From positions 21,196-85,195 of the forward strand of contig JAKCPI010005234.1 in assembly GCA_023213315.1 (NCBI GenBank): a stretch of 64,000 bases of DNA. Reading direction: 5' to 3'. Position 1 is the first letter of the stretch, and each line of letters starts with the position of its first letter. Made by a program: the position numbers and the translations under genes. This stretch comes from Euborellia annulipes (lineage: Eukaryota; Arthropoda; Insecta; Dermaptera; Anisolabididae). Shown here in pieces: positions 1-11,817 of the stretch. The notes beneath the pieces are model-generated. The model was not told the origin of the DNA. It ran no database searches and was given only the letters and a program-made list of their open reading frames with translations.

Positions 1-184
1 ATCCCATCACCCTGCCGGTAAAAATTTCAAAAGAACCCTTAGTCAATGAGGTTAATAAAGAACAAACACTCCTACTATAGAATAAAATTCATTTATTTAA
101 CTCAATCCCACCTTTTTAGATAAATAATTATGAATGAATATAAATTTTTTAATCATAAAAATTCGTCACATTTCAAAATAAAAA
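1..184. other. AT-rich DNA, no feature seen
   Basis: Apart from A/T-rich low-complexity sequence, I see no open frame, repeat end or RNA-like structure here. Confidence 0.5.
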
Positions 185-253
185 TACTTTCTCTCTCTAT
201 ATATTACATATATATATTATATTACATATAATATTATAGGGTAAGAGAAAGTA
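185..253. repeat. Family R, isolated HP2 end hairpin
   Basis: The segment opens with TACTTTCTCTCTC, passes through a TA-rich loop and closes with GTAAGAGAAAGTA. This is the far-end hairpin (HP2) of family R, seen here without the rest of the element. It is either a truncated copy or a solo terminus. Confidence 0.7.
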
Positions 254-626
254 AAAATTCATCTCTCAGTGAATAACATTTTACGAATTTTCTTTAGCCA
301 TTTTAAGATGTTAATTATGGAAAACTTTCATACAGTTGTTGTAATTCAAGTTGGCACTATCTTCAATCAGGATCAATTGTTTCTTTCCATGAGTAAATAA
401 TGAGAATTGCTACGGAATCTTAGACCCAAGCCAGCTGCCACTTTTCATATGCCTACAGGAAAAACAACTTGGCTAATTGCTTAAGTCTGAAAATGATCTC
501 CATTATGGAAATTTTTAATTATAGACCACATTACCACATTTTGAATTAATTATTTATTAAAAATATAAATATTTTACAACGTTTCGATCTATAATTAATC
601 TATAATTAAATAATTAAAAAATATAA
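254..626. other. Non-coding, nothing identified
   Basis: AT-rich sequence with no recognisable element end, long frame or tRNA-like box. Confidence 0.4.
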
Positions 627-2257
627 TACCTTCGGTAATCGAAAGTTGTGTTCTGTGCTTGTCACACCAGATTTTTTGTGTCGACATGTATTTAGTTTCC
701 GACAGTACGGTACATTCGATTTTCAAGATGTCAAATTTATAAACGTGGAAAATATTTATATTTTGTTACCATGGCAACCATTTCTTCTATCTTTTCTATG
801 GAGTACAAGAGTAAAGTGATCTTCAGAAGATTTCAATGACAAAATGAGAATATACATTTTAAAGAGCATCGAAAAAATAATTGATTTTTGTATTTAAAAA
901 AAAATAATTGGAGCGAATTTTGAGAAAATCGAAAAAAACTAAAAAAGTGCATCAGTAAAGAACAGGGGGGGTGGGGGTGGAATTTGAAGAAAGGGAAAAG
1001 GGGAAGGGTTTTGTAGTCTGGTAATTTGTTGTTAAATGTAGGTATATGTTTATAAAATCAAATTCTTAGAATGGAATTAGGTTTAAAATATAAAGATTAA
1101 AATATTTTAAAAGGAATTTTAATCTTAGGAAAGATAATATCGGTTGAAGTATTGTATAAAATGTTTTTTTGTTTGGTGTGGGGGAGGTAGTACTCTTTGA
1201 TCGATTTTGATCAAAAGCTTCGTGTAACGTCCCATGAGAGTGCCTTATTTAAATATAAAATTTCAACCTCATTGCTCTTTTCGTTCTTGAGATATTTTGT
1301 CACAGGCACACAGACAGACCAGGTCGCGAAAATCACTTTTTTAGATTCAGGGGACCTCAAAACGTGTATATCCATCAAAATCTCGACATCGAATTTTTGA
1401 CATGAATCCAATACTTTCTCTCTCTATATATTAATATCTATATATACTAGACGCAAAGTCCCGCCTTCGGCGGGGCTTTCCGCCTAGCCAGAAGGCTGCG
1501 CCCCCTGGACCCCCTTGCTCGCCTTCGGCTTATATACATACCGGTACATACATTTTCCCTTTTCATTTTTATATATAGAGACTATTTTAACGGTTAATTA
1601 TTCATGAACTTAAGATTTTTTGTGAATAATATCCTTTCCGGGACTCTCCCGGTACACAGAAAAAAAATTTACGCCGATATTTTAGAATTCAAAATGTAAA
1701 TAAATAAAAAAAATCGTAAACATGGGTAAATATTTATATTTTGTTACCATGGCAACCCTTTCTCCTAATTTTTATTTTTTTCTTATTTTAACGGTTAATT
1801 ACTCATTAACCTATTGTTATTTGTGAAACAAAACCTGTCCGGGACTCTCACAAACATACCCAGAAAATTACATCATAATCGGTTCAGTCGTTTAGGAGGA
1901 GTTCAGTCACATACACACGTACAGAAGAATTATCATCATACTTATATATAAAAGGCTAAGAGGGTGTCCGATGTGTGAAACAACCAATCAGGCCTCAGGG
2001 ATAGCGCCATGGTAACAAAATATAAATATTTACCCATGTTTACGATTTTTTTTATTTATTTACATTTTGAATTCTAAAATATCGGCGTAAATTTTTTGTC
2101 TGTGTACCGGGAGAGTCCCGGAAAAGGATATGATTCACAAAAAATCTTAAGTTCATGAATAATTAACCGCTAAAATAATCTCTACATATAAAAATGAAAA
2201 GGGAAGGCGGGGCTTTGCGTCTAGTATATATAAAGATAGAGGTAAGAGAAAGTAAAA
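627..2257 (+). repeat. Family R copy with two nested insertions
   Basis: The copy starts inside the HP1 hairpin (TACCTTCGGTAATCGAAAG), continues through the X-box GTTACCATGGCAAC (765-778), the AATAATTGATTTTTG module and the GGGGACCTCAAAACG module, and reaches HP2 near 1410. It is broken twice. About 225 bp of unrelated G-rich then AT-rich sequence lies at about 963-1188. Family H element 1446-2225 sits inside the HP2 loop, after which the closing GGTAAGAGAAAGTA appears at about 2243-2257. The small frames at 1197-1411 are translations of this repeat, not genes. Confidence 0.8.
1446..2225. mobile_element. Family H element inserted in HP2 of an R copy
   Basis: It begins ACTAGACGCAAAG and ends CTTTGCGTCTAGT, so the termini are inverted repeats. 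Just inside the left end is a GC-rich hairpin (CCCGCCttcGGCGGGG). Two half-units meet head to head near 1960. Each carries TAAACATGGGTAAATATT and a TTTTGTTACCATGG core, with an X-box at 1743-1756 and a decayed one near 2004-2017. Part of the left half (GTTCAGTCGTTTAGGAGGAG) resembles the ends of many non-autonomous arthropod Helitron/Helentron or RTE-like repeats. No transposase is present, and the class is uncertain. Confidence 0.65.
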
Positions 2258-3489
2258 AGCTAAGAGAAAACATTTTTTTTTTTTTTTTTAATAAATTGCC
2301 TCTCAAACCCTAAAACTCAATTTATTGAATATGGATGAATGATTATTCTTATTTTATCCATCATTTTTCTAAATAACTTTAACGCTATTAAATAAAACAA
2401 ATAAAAAAAAAAATTATATAATTTTAAAATAAAATGGTTTCCTCTTTATGAGTTTTATGCAAACACCTTAATCAAATATTTATTTTTAATTTTTTTTTAA
2501 AATAGGGAATAGAAAGGTTGTTAAATTTCTCCGTGAAACGCATTAAGATTATTTTCTTTTTTATTTGTTTATTTATTTTTTATTTGAATATAAATCGAAT
2601 CTATAAACTTTAAATCGACTCTTTAGATGTCTAGCCAATAAACTATTTTAATGTTAATACGATGCTAAAACATAAAGAGAACCGAAGGCATTTAAATTGC
2701 ATATGCAAATGTAATAAATGAAATATCCTTTTATCTATAGTGGCTTCCTATAAAAGAACATTTGAAAGAGTGGAGAAATAACTGAATCCTTAAGTGGGTA
2801 TGACCGTTCATATGAACAATGCTAAATTAATTTGTCAAATGTACGAGCAGTTAGCAGATTTCGAATAAATTTTCATCATAGAGAGATTATTACTAATTCA
2901 ATTTATAAATAGATGGTTTTACCTTTGGGCGAATTTAATTGAACAATAATTGGAAATATTACTATCATTTCTCTAGCAAAACCAAAAAGATTTTAATTTA
3001 ATTAATAAGTTTATATTTGACTATTTCTGCTGTAGATTGAATACATAAAGTAAATGTAAATAAAGTTAGACTAGAGTTTAGAAAAAATTTTGTAATTAAA
3101 ATCCATATAATAAATTTTTTAGAGGATCTTTAAGATGTATTATTCCTCCCAAAAATATTTACTTTATTTATATAGATTATGATTACCACTATCATTATTT
3201 AATAATTCTAAATAATCGTACTTATGCATTTATTTTTTCAAAAGAATTGTTATGTTAGTTTACTCTCTATTATTTTTTTGAGAGTTCAATGATCTTTCTT
3301 AAAAATTTGGTTGTTTTATGCTTATGCCCAACCTAGTGGAGCATTGTTTTAGATTTACTATTAATATTTCTGATAATAAGTGCCGTTTACTTCTAAGAAT
3401 TTTCCTTTAATAATTAAAAAAATAATATACAAATAAAACACTCGGTTGTTTGGTTCAAGTTATTTATTAATTTTTATTATTATTATTAT
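2258..3489. other. AT-rich non-coding stretch
   Basis: About 1.2 kb of A/T-rich sequence with homopolymer runs. I found no inverted termini, coding frame or tRNA-like boxes. It could be intronic or intergenic background. Confidence 0.5.
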
Positions 3490-4029
3490 TTGAAATTCCT
3501 ATCGGGATCCCGTTTATTTACCCGAGGTGCTTACGTGTACGGAGACACACACCTCAAACCCAACGGCCTCTGGCCGTAGCCATCTACCGGCACCCCGTGA
3601 AGTTACATCATTTCCTATCTCTAGCTCCTCCCTCCTACTTTCGTCTCTAGCTAGTGAACTAATCCTTATTTCTGGTTCCAACCGGCTCCTTTTATCCAAC
3701 CTCTTCTATGCTATGGAGGATGTCCTAGTTGAGGAGGGACTCCCTCAGCACCGGCGTGTAGCCTACTCCTTTCGAAGAATGCATCACTGAGAGGGAATCC
3801 TCTTAACGTCCCTTCCACAGGACGGGATGTCACAGCAACTCCCTCTCCTCGTAGAGTTGCCTGAGGGCTATTGTGGAAAGATCCTATATTCCAATCCAGG
3901 GCTTGCTTGAGGATTTGTTTACATTAAATAAATATTCTTATTTAATGAAAAATCCCGCATGCCAAGGATTTGAACAGGGATCTTCTTTGCAGAAGCTGAC
4001 ACCCTAGCTCACTACACCAGCGAGCCCTC
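3490..4029 (-). repeat. Long tRNA-derived SINE
   Basis: This is a GC-richer island in AT-rich surroundings. On the minus strand it opens with a tRNA-like head (about 3950-4029): an A-box-like GCTGGTGTAGTGAGC, a loop containing TGCAAA, and a B-box-like TGTTCAAATCC. A body of about 460 bp follows. Polymerase III SINEs have this layout. The open frames at 3514-3790 are short, face both ways and show no known domain, so I do not call them genes. No TSD was confirmed. Confidence 0.6.
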
Positions 4030-4178
4030 TATTTATTAATTATCATTCAACACTTAATATGTATTTAGATACTGTTTGTCAAATTCAGAAGTGATATCTT
4101 CTTTAATTTACAAAATTTTTCAACGAGAGCCTACGGTTGAAACTTTAAATCTCTTTTATGTACGTTTTCTTTCTTTTT

Positions 4179-4846
4179 TACTTTCTCTTACCTATGTATA
4201 TATGTATATAGAGAGAAAGTATTGGATTCATGTCAAAAATTCGATGTCGAGATTTTGATAGATCTTCACGTTTTGAGGTCCCCTGAATCCAAAAAAGTGG
4301 TTTTCGCGACATGGTCTGTCTGTGGGTGGGTGGGTGTGTGGGTGTGTGTTCAATTTTAAGCATGAAGGAATTGAGCTATGAGGCTGAAATTTTATATTTA
4401 AGTTAAACACCCCCCGGGACCGGAAAAATAAGCTTTTAATCAAAATCGGCCAAAAAGTACTAGTTCTTTACTGATGTACTTTTTCAGTTTTTTTTTCGAT
4501 TTTCTCAAAATTCGCTCTAACGATTTTGATTAAAATTCAAAAATCAATTATTTTTTAGATGCTCTTTCAAATGTATATTCTCGTTTTGCCCTCAAAATTG
4601 TTTGAAGCACACTTTACTCTTGTGCTTCATAGGAAAGATAGAAGAAATGGTTGCTATGGTAACAAAATATAAATTCGATTTTCCCATACTTATAAATTTT
4701 ACATCTGAATTCAAATATTCCCTACTGCCGGGAACTAAATACATGTCGACACAAAAAATCTGGTGTGACAAGCACAGTACACAACTTTCGATTACCGAAG
4801 GTAAGAGAAAGTTGTGTGCTGTGCGTCAGTCACACCAGATTTTTTT
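4179..4846 (-). repeat. Family R copy, nearly full length
   Basis: Reads HP2 (TACTTTCTCTTACC), then ATTCGATGTCGAGATTTTG, the GGTCCCCTGAATCC module, a GT-rich microsatellite and the AGTACTAGT module. An X-box variant GTTGCTATGGTAAC lies at 4650-4663, and HP1 ends in GTCACACCAGATTTTTT. Both ends abut T/A homopolymers, as in other R copies. The 143-residue frame at 4602-5033 runs through the X-box half of this repeat into flanking DNA and is not supported as a gene. Confidence 0.85.
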
Positions 4847-5477
4847 TTTTATTTTGTTTAAATTTATTTATTTGAGATATAAAGATTATATAAAGGTTAT
4901 ATATAGATTAAATTTCTTGCATGAAAAAAGTTATAAAAAAATAATTTGTAGTTTGTTATTAAAATGTCTTGTTACCAGCAGTTGGTGCTGGGGTACCGAC
5001 GTAGGTGGTGTTGGCAAATTTAAGAGGTGTTAGTAATTTTGTTTTGTCGATGTCCTCATAAAATACAGTTTTTTAACTGCAAAAACTATAAACCCTCTTT
5101 ATTTTTCTTTTAAATTCAATTAAAGCTTTTGGTGTCAGTGTCGGCATATTTTTCTTCCGTCAACCCAACCCTGGTTACGTTGTTAATTATAAATATACCA
5201 GGTCTAGACGAGTAGAATATAAATAAAACCATTGTGAGTTTTCACTTTATTCAGCAAAAATATTTGCATTTTAATAATTAAAGTGCCTTCGTATTTAGAG
5301 TTGAATTGTGTTGGACTATATCTCTAATTCCTAGAGTTTCTGATTTGTTTTGGACACACTGAGATATGTGGTTAAAGACAGACTGGGACTGGACTGGAAC
5401 TAAACCACCTGTTCTTTACATTTTAAATAGTCAATTAGCAAATAATTGATTGAATTATAAAAAGAAATAACATATTC
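4847..5477. other. Non-coding, nothing identified
   Basis: Mixed-composition sequence between two R copies. A somewhat GC-richer patch at about 4975-5035 and 5150-5220 has no recognisable protein or repeat similarity. Confidence 0.4.
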
Positions 5478-6230
5478 CAAAAAAATCTGGTGTGACTGTC
5501 GCACAGCACACAACTTTCTCTTACCTTCGGTAATCGAAAGTTGTGTTCTGTGCTTGTCACACCAGATTTTTTGTGTTGACATATATTTAGTTTCGGCCAA
5601 TATATTAGAATTTAAAGGTGCGTACACATCTGCGTTCTGCTCCGCTCGCGAGCAGTTCGCGGCTCGTGTTCGTTGCTCGTCCCATGTTCGTTGAAATTAT
5701 TTATTTTGATGAACCTGCCGCAATCCAAAGAGATGGATCGCGGCGAGCAGCTCGCGAGCATCTCAAAACAACGAACATGGTACTCTCGAGCGAAGCAGAG
5801 CGCAGATGTGTACGCACCTTAAGATGTCAAATTTATAAACATGGGAAAATCTAATTTATATTTTGTTACCATGGCAACCATTTCTCCTATCTTTCCTATG
5901 AAGCACAGTGATCTTAATAAGATTTCAATGGCAAAAAAAAAAAATACATTTGGAAGGGCATCAAAAAAAAAATATTTTTTTTAAATTTTTAAAAAAAATT
6001 GGGGGGAAATTTTAAAAAAAAAAAAAAAAAAAAAAAAACAACAAAAAAAAAGAACTCTTCTTTTGGCTCGGTTTAATAAAAAAATTTTTTGTGGGTTTCT
6101 CTTTTTTTTTTCTTTAAATAAAAAAACAAAAAACAAAAAAAAACAATGACCAAAAAAATTTTTTTTTTTGGGGCGCCCAAAAAAAAAACAAAAAAACAAT
6201 TTTAAAAAAAAAAAAAGTAAAAATATTATA
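5478..6230 (+). repeat. Family R copy, interrupted and with a degraded 3' half
   Basis: HP1 is well preserved (AAATCTGGTGTGAC to GTCACACCAGATTTT). The ATATATTAGAATT / GATGTCAAATTTATAAAC join is interrupted by a Harbinger MITE (5616-5819). The X-box is intact at 5865-5878. From about 5930 the sequence becomes runs of A, T and G that still follow the order of family R modules but with most mixed codons replaced by homopolymers. This is either extreme decay or poor consensus quality. Confidence 0.75.
5616..5819. mobile_element. PIF/Harbinger-type MITE, 204 bp
   Basis: Perfect terminal AGGTGCG...CGCACCT within longer inverted repeats (GTACACATCTGCG, CTCGCGAGC), flanked on both sides by TAA (5613-5615 and 5820-5822), the 3-bp TWA duplication typical of PIF/Harbinger. 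Both ends match the two ends of the larger element at 21295-22488 (left end of this copy to the right end of that one, and the reverse), so this is an internally deleted derivative. It inserted into an R copy. Confidence 0.85.
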
Positions 6231-6908
6231 AAGAGCTGTTTGACCGTTTACTTAACAACAGGGGCTAATTTCACAGATCATTTGACCGAATATAGTGAAC
6301 ATCAAATGGAGAAAAAGTTAAATTCTCACTTTGGGTTGGTCGGGTAAAAGTGAATAAAAATCGAGTAAAAAAAAAAATTAATTTTAATAGGCTATTTTCA
6401 TTTTTAACGAAATTTTTACCCAATACATAAGTTAAATGAATATTTGAGAGAAATATAATAGACCTATAGTCTAATTATCTCGATGAATATAACCAGATTT
6501 CCTAACTTTGTTTTCAATTGGAATACATGTGAAGTTTTCTTGTTATACAAAATTTGTTCCGGAATCAATCTCTTCCTGAAGGGCAGAACTTGGAACGAGA
6601 GGAAACCATTTTAGGTAAATTTCATAAAACAAACATCATATTCGGATGAGAGAATTCACTATAAAAACAAAAATTATTTTCAAAGTTATTCCAATAAATT
6701 CACTGATTATTGATTACTTTGGCTATTATTTTATTTTAATGAAATATCAAACTTATTATAACTTTCAAATATTTATTTATTTTTTAATATACCTGGTACA
6801 ACCTGTTCCCCTTAAATTGATTGTTCGTAGAGAACAATTTGAATGTGCTTATTTACTTTGAAACACTAATCTTAAAACTCACCTAATCTTCGACATCTAT
6901 TTGTCTTG
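6231..6908. other. Non-coding, nothing identified
   Basis: AT-rich with no element termini. The 71-residue frame at 6646-6861 is short, A/T-codon-driven and unlike any family I know. Confidence 0.4.
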
Positions 6909-7192
6909 TAAATTAATTTTTTTAGTTTTATAAAAAACATTCACACTTTTTTCTCATTCACACTCACACACATATTCATAGTCTTTTCGGCAACTCAGGC
7001 CATTTAAGACTTTAGATGATAACCGTTGTAATTAATATATACAATGTGGGTTCAGGCATTTCTATTTAAGCCATCTGGTATCCAAATGACTTAAATAAAA
7101 TCATTGGACTGCCTGGGTCCGAACCCGCGACGTTTGGTATAGGAGGTAGGCACGCTACCTACTTCGCCAAACTCGGGGGCTAAATTAATTTT
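6909..7192 (-). repeat. SINE1 copy with 12-bp TSD
   Basis: The SINE body (6921-7180) is bounded by direct repeats TAAATTAATTTT at 6909-6920 and 7181-7192. On the minus strand it has a tRNA-like head (TAGGTAGCGTGCCTACC and B-box GGTTCGGACCC), a central hairpin of the TTTAAG...CTTAAATA type, a GTTGCCGAAAAGACT module and a GTGTGAGTGTGAATGAG tail leading to an A-rich end. It is a full-length polymerase III-type non-autonomous retroelement. Confidence 0.85.
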
Positions 7193-7718
7193 AAATAATA
7201 AATAATTTTTTCTATCTGCATCTCAAACAAATATTTCGAAGAGTATATAATAAATAAGAAAAAAAAATTGCCGCGCCAATGCTTTATACATGTGAAACTT
7301 ACAAGGAGTCCCCACGGGTGGTGAGTCACCAATTATTTTCAAACTCATAGGATTTGAAGATTAGTATCTGGACACCAATTTCCTAAAGCAGTATTACTCA
7401 AGAACACTCAAGAAAATCGACTTTTAAGACTATGAAGATTTCCGAGTTCTATAGGTTTGGATAATTTTAATAGTTAACCGATTTCGATCAGCATGGAGAC
7501 TGCACTGGGTACAGTGCTGCATCACTTGCAATTTGCAACCGATTGGTTAGCTATTTGTTTTATTTGCGTTATTTCGAGTTGTTCCGTCTGTTTATGTCAT
7601 CATCTCTTTTACGATTTGTATTGGGCCTAATTGTTCCATATTTTCTTTAAAAAGAATTAAAAAAACATTTTCATGGAGATTATGTCCAGAGTCCATATTT
7701 CTAAATCGCTTTATATGG
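7193..7718. other. Non-coding, nothing identified
   Basis: AT-rich sequence with a moderately complex patch at 7300-7560, but no element ends or coding signature. Confidence 0.4.
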
Positions 7719-7795
7719 TCTCGGACTAGAAACGAACCCAGCACACTTAGCAGGCAACGTCGCATGCTAACATTACGACCCCACAGGGACACTGC
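7719..7795 (-). repeat. tRNA-like SINE head, second type
   Basis: On the minus strand GTGGGGTCGTAATGTTAGC resembles an A-box region and GGGTTCGTTTCTAGTCC a B-box region. Arms and acceptor stem do not pair as in a working tRNA, so I read it as a tRNA-derived SINE start. Its body probably continues to about 7590. Confidence 0.45.
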
Positions 7796-8394
7796 TGCAA
7801 CCTTAAGTAGTCTCTGAACGTAGAAATGTCCGCCTTCCGTGTACTACTATCTGGAAGGGTTGTCTTCAGTTTGTGAAGACTTGCAGGCTGCCAACTCTGA
7901 CAGGCGTTTTCTCTCCGTAACTCCAACTTTGCCAAGATAGACAAACGCTCATTCAACTTTTTTGATTAAATAAGCAATGTTATTCCCCAAACTAAACCGA
8001 TAAAAGTTTTTATATCCATTTTCGAATGATTAAGTCGAAAAGTCAACTTGAAAACAAATGATCCATAAGATATAAGTTTTATTTAAATTCGATTCAAGTG
8101 TACGAATATTTTTTTGTTTAACTTTCTCTTTAAAGAAAAAAGATTAGTACTGTATATTTAAACATTTATGTGAATCTATAGCCTATAATTATATCTGATA
8201 TTTACCTATATTTACTTCAATAAACGAATAGAAATATTCAACAAATGGAGAAAGGATTAAATAGGATAAACAATGATTTTTTTTTTTTCAAATGAAGGCA
8301 TTTTTTTTTTATGAGTATTAAATTCTCAATATGTTTTTCATTCAAATAAATAAATAAATATTTTCTGTATGTACATTATTCATATCAAGGGCGG
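7796..8394. other. Non-coding, nothing identified
   Basis: The short frames here (7747-7956) lack domain signals. The rest is AT-rich low-complexity sequence. Confidence 0.4.
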
Positions 8395-8600
8395 ATCCAG
8401 AGGTGTTTCTCGGGGGGGGGGGGGATCTGGTGTGACTGGTCGCACAGCACACAATCTTTTTTTAATTTCGGTAATTTAAAGGCGCATTCTGTACTTGTTT
8501 GCCAGAATATAAATACAAATTAAATTTTTAAGTATTAATATTTAAAATTTTACATTAAAAATAAACAAGGTTTTCGAAAATAATAATTAGTTAGTTTTTT
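8395..8600 (+). repeat. Family S repeat (related to the R HP1 end)
   Basis: GGCGGATCCAGAGG is followed by a G run of about 12 bases, then ATCTGGTGTGACTGGTCGCAC as in R HP1. It then diverges to AATTTCGGTAATTTAAAGG and CTTGTTTGCCAGAATATAAA. The same arrangement recurs at 39343-39535 and, reversed, at 49085-49312, defining a sister family whose other end is a G/C-tract. Confidence 0.6.
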
Positions 8601-8690
8601 ATAAATATCCCTGGTAAAATCTGCTTAGAAAACAACTTATAAAATATTACACTTTTCTTAATTTTACTAAAAATATATTTTTTATAAATA

Positions 8691-8731
<41 letters not shown>

Positions 8732-10799
8732 TATTGATTTTATTAAAGTATATTGTCAAGAAGAAATAAAAATTTTTGAATTCCTATGTTTACATTTCCC
8801 CAAGACTATCCCCACAGTGACGAAAGATACGTTGGGATGTATTTTGTTAAAGTTTTATTTATTTATTCTATTTGTTCCTCGCTCGGTTATTTATTCTTTT
8901 TGAGAGGATGTCTCCGTTTTTGACTTGTACTTGTAACCAACACAAGAGCAAATCGACTATGACAACAACAACAACAACATAGCCATCGACAGTCTTCTTT
9001 TCGGCCAGGCGAGAACGTGGCAAAATTATGACGCCAACCGAGAATCAGAATGGGTTAGTAAAAAAAAAGGAAAGAAAAAAAAAGAGAAAGATCTAACTCC
9101 AGACCTCGGGCTCGTTTCCAAGAGTTGGCCATCTGTCGAAGTTAAAGAAAAAAAGGAGAGTCGTTACAATGTTCAAACCTGTGAATGTCCTCTAGCCTCT
9201 CTGAGAGTTTTCAATGGTCTATCGGACCGGTCAATACCTTACGTCCTTCCCCAAACAATCCAAGCTTGCTGATACATTTTATAGGAAAAGTTATCGATAC
9301 CTATAATAGTTTAAAATTAATTAATTAAATTAGCATAGATTGTTTTATAAAAAGTCAATCCTCAGTAAAAGAAAAGATAATCATCTGAGGTTATAGTGAA
9401 GAGGGTCCTAAACTCAAATATTTTTTCTTTATTTTTTTTTTACATTTTAAATACACGTATTTTGAATTGATTAGGTAATTATTAATATATGTAAATTTAG
9501 ATTTTGTATTCATTCCACATCAAATGATTCAAAATTCAACAAAAAAAATGTTCCTCTATATTTTTTGTTATTTTATGTCAAAATGTAAAAAATCTTTTTT
9601 TAATTATCAAAAATTCTGTAAAAAAAACTTTGCAAAAGCCGCTTTCGGAAAAAATAATCGCCCCCCCCCCACCCCTCTAAATTGTTCTCTGAATATGCTC
9701 CTGCAGCAATGCTGAACCTAGAGATAAAATTAATGAATTTTATTTTATATTATTTTTTATCATTCCATTAGCCAGAGGCTTATTTTATTTAAAAAAAGTT
9801 TATCAAATATTAAGTGATTAAAATAAATATAACACTTTTAAAGACTAATTGATTTGGCATTAACTTCAAATAACCGTTTAATGATGAGTTTAATTTAGTG
9901 ATTTAATTAAATTAAAAAAAAAAAATTTATTTTACAAATGATTAAAAACCATCAAGAAGTTTTATTTAAATATTTAAATATCATTTGCAAATTTATCTAT
10001 TCCTTTACCAATTGCTTTTTTTCTTATTTCCTTTATATAATTCTATTTCTGTATAATGGCTATTTTTCTTTGCAAATTTTAAAACAAGCAAACAACGACT
10101 ATAAAATTCGTACCAACAGAAGGGCATTAAATATAAACTCAGGCGGTGGTTTGCATTTTTATCAAGCAAACCTTAAACAAACTAGAATTACACAAACACA
10201 GGGAAAACAAACTCTACTTGAAATTCCTTTTTTTATTTTCACCAAATTTTTTAATAAACAAATAATTAGATCACATTAGAATTTTCCTTTGTTTTATGTC
10301 TTTGTTCTAAATTGTCTCCTAGTTAGGGATTGTATGTTTTCTGAGTTCAGAGAAAGAGTAAAAAAGCCAAAATAGATAATATTTTTCAGTACCGCTATTA
10401 AAAATAAACAAAGCATGTGAAATGATATAGAGCTTTTTCTTCTTGATTCGGGATCGACATAAAAACTTGTTGATACGCTAAAAATAGATTTGCTTGATTT
10501 AATCAATCAGAAGATAAATTAACTTTTTCCACTAATTAGAAAAGTAAAAATTGACGCCCAGGATTACAGGATTACTTTTTTCCGAACATTTTTTTGTTGG
10601 CCTCTCTCTAATAATCGATTGGAAGAAAAAACGAAAAACGTCCCCCGGTAGCCATCAATACTCTCTAGTATTTCAATATACTGTATATACATAGCCATAA
10701 ATCCTAAAAAGCCTCAGCAGCCGAGAGGGGAAATTAAAAAAAAAAAAAATTATATTAATAATATATATCTTTAATTCAAATGTACTGGACTGTCGAAAA
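8601..10799. other. Long AT-rich non-coding stretch
   Basis: Holds a TA dinucleotide run at about 8697-8730, a CAA run near 8961-8980, and a purine-rich patch with mixed composition at 8880-9300 that I cannot classify. The 113-residue frame at 9938-10279 is hydrophobic, A/T-codon-driven and has no known motif. Confidence 0.45.
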
Positions 10800-11015
10800 T
10801 TAAATATATGTAGACAACAAATCTGGTGTAAAAAGCACAGAACACATCATATTTAGATAGCTTGGCAACTATTTCTCCTATGAAGTATATATGAGTAAAG
10901 TGTGCTTCATACAATTTTGAGAGCAAAATGAGAATATATATTTTAAAGAGTATTTAATCCAATTTTAATTAATAATTTTGAGTATCGAGACATTTTTCGT
11001 TTTTGAGTTATTTTG
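10800..11015 (+). repeat. Old, degenerate family R copy
   Basis: Recognisable pieces in R order: AAATCTGGTGTAAAAAGC, CTTGGCAACTATTTCTCCTA, GAGAATATATATTTTAAAGAG. HP1 has lost its loop side and the X-box is broken. Confidence 0.6.
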
Positions 11016-11126
11016 TTAACCCACATTTTTTAATATTTCACTTGAAATTCATTAAATTTATTGTGAAAATAACTAAATTTCAATGGCCTCTTTTAATGGC
11101 AATTTTAACCCGAGTAAAAATGATTC

Positions 11127-11297
11127 AAAATGATCGTGGGATACACACGCCCGCAGCAGGTCTGCATAGTGAACCTTTAGGGACACACAGGGATGGATAT
11201 ACACGCCCACACCAGGAACACACATTTTTCTTCTGGTCACTTTCGATCTACCGTGTGTGTCCCTGGTGCAGGCGTGTGTATCCCTGGGCTCATTAAA
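11127..11297 (+). repeat. Family V repeat (CACACAGGGATA-type)
   Basis: CCCGAGTAAAAATGA, GGATACACACGCCCGCAGC, GGTCTGCATAGTGAACC, then TTTCTTCTGGTCACTTTCG. The same modules occur at 40821-40900 and, reversed with an expanded minisatellite, at 41140-41402. Local frames reflect the repeat. Confidence 0.65.
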
Positions 11298-11817
11298 GAA
11301 CAGGACCTAGGTGCGGCCCTGAGTGGGAGTTGTATTTCGTAGATGAAAATTTCTTGACTGAAAGAAGCGATCAAGAGTAATAACATCTTAGCAAACACTT
11401 TGCATAATATTCCTTCAAGTTTCAAGAATACAACTAATTTATTTACTCAATAAAAAATAGGGTTGCATAAAATAATATTTTCTTATTTTTTTTATTTAAA
11501 TATAAAGTGTTTATATAAAATTTAAGATTGCTTCTCGGTTAAAAAATTCATCCCTTTGAGAAGTTATCTCTTTTGTTTTGAAGTCATTACGTCAGAGAGG
11601 AAACTTTGAAATAGCTTGACAAGTTTTTATAATATTTTTTTTTCGCCTAAGTAATTTTATTTGAATAGTCAAGACGAGGTTAAAAAAAAGTCATTCATCT
11701 TTTATCCTTTTTTTTTTTTTTTAAATAAAATTATTCAATTACGAATAGAGTATCATAATTTTATTCAATTTGTTAGTGAAATAAAATCGGCAAACAAGAT
11801 AAAACATATAAAAATAA
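11298..11817. other. Non-coding, nothing identified
   Basis: AT-rich with no supported element ends. Confidence 0.4.

Noticed and set aside
1197..1411. Open frames reading HVLRSPESKK-type peptides (also at 4178, 16165, 34643, 37242, 44136, 55308)
   Set aside because: They are translations of the GGGGACCTCAAAACG module of family R, recur in both strands and stop at the microsatellite; they are not a gene family.
4602..5033. 143-residue frame
   Set aside because: Covers the X-box and HP1 half of an R copy and then runs into flanking non-coding DNA; the same reading recurs at 37660 in another R copy.
5981..6199. Phe-rich 72-residue frame
   Set aside because: Homopolymer T/A runs only; probably degraded or low-quality sequence.
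8840..9250. Possible host exon in a mixed-composition patch
   Set aside because: No frame longer than about 40 codons, no splice-bounded coding pattern, and no recognisable peptide.
9938..10279. 113-residue frame
   Set aside because: AT-driven hydrophobic composition, no motif, no splice or promoter context.
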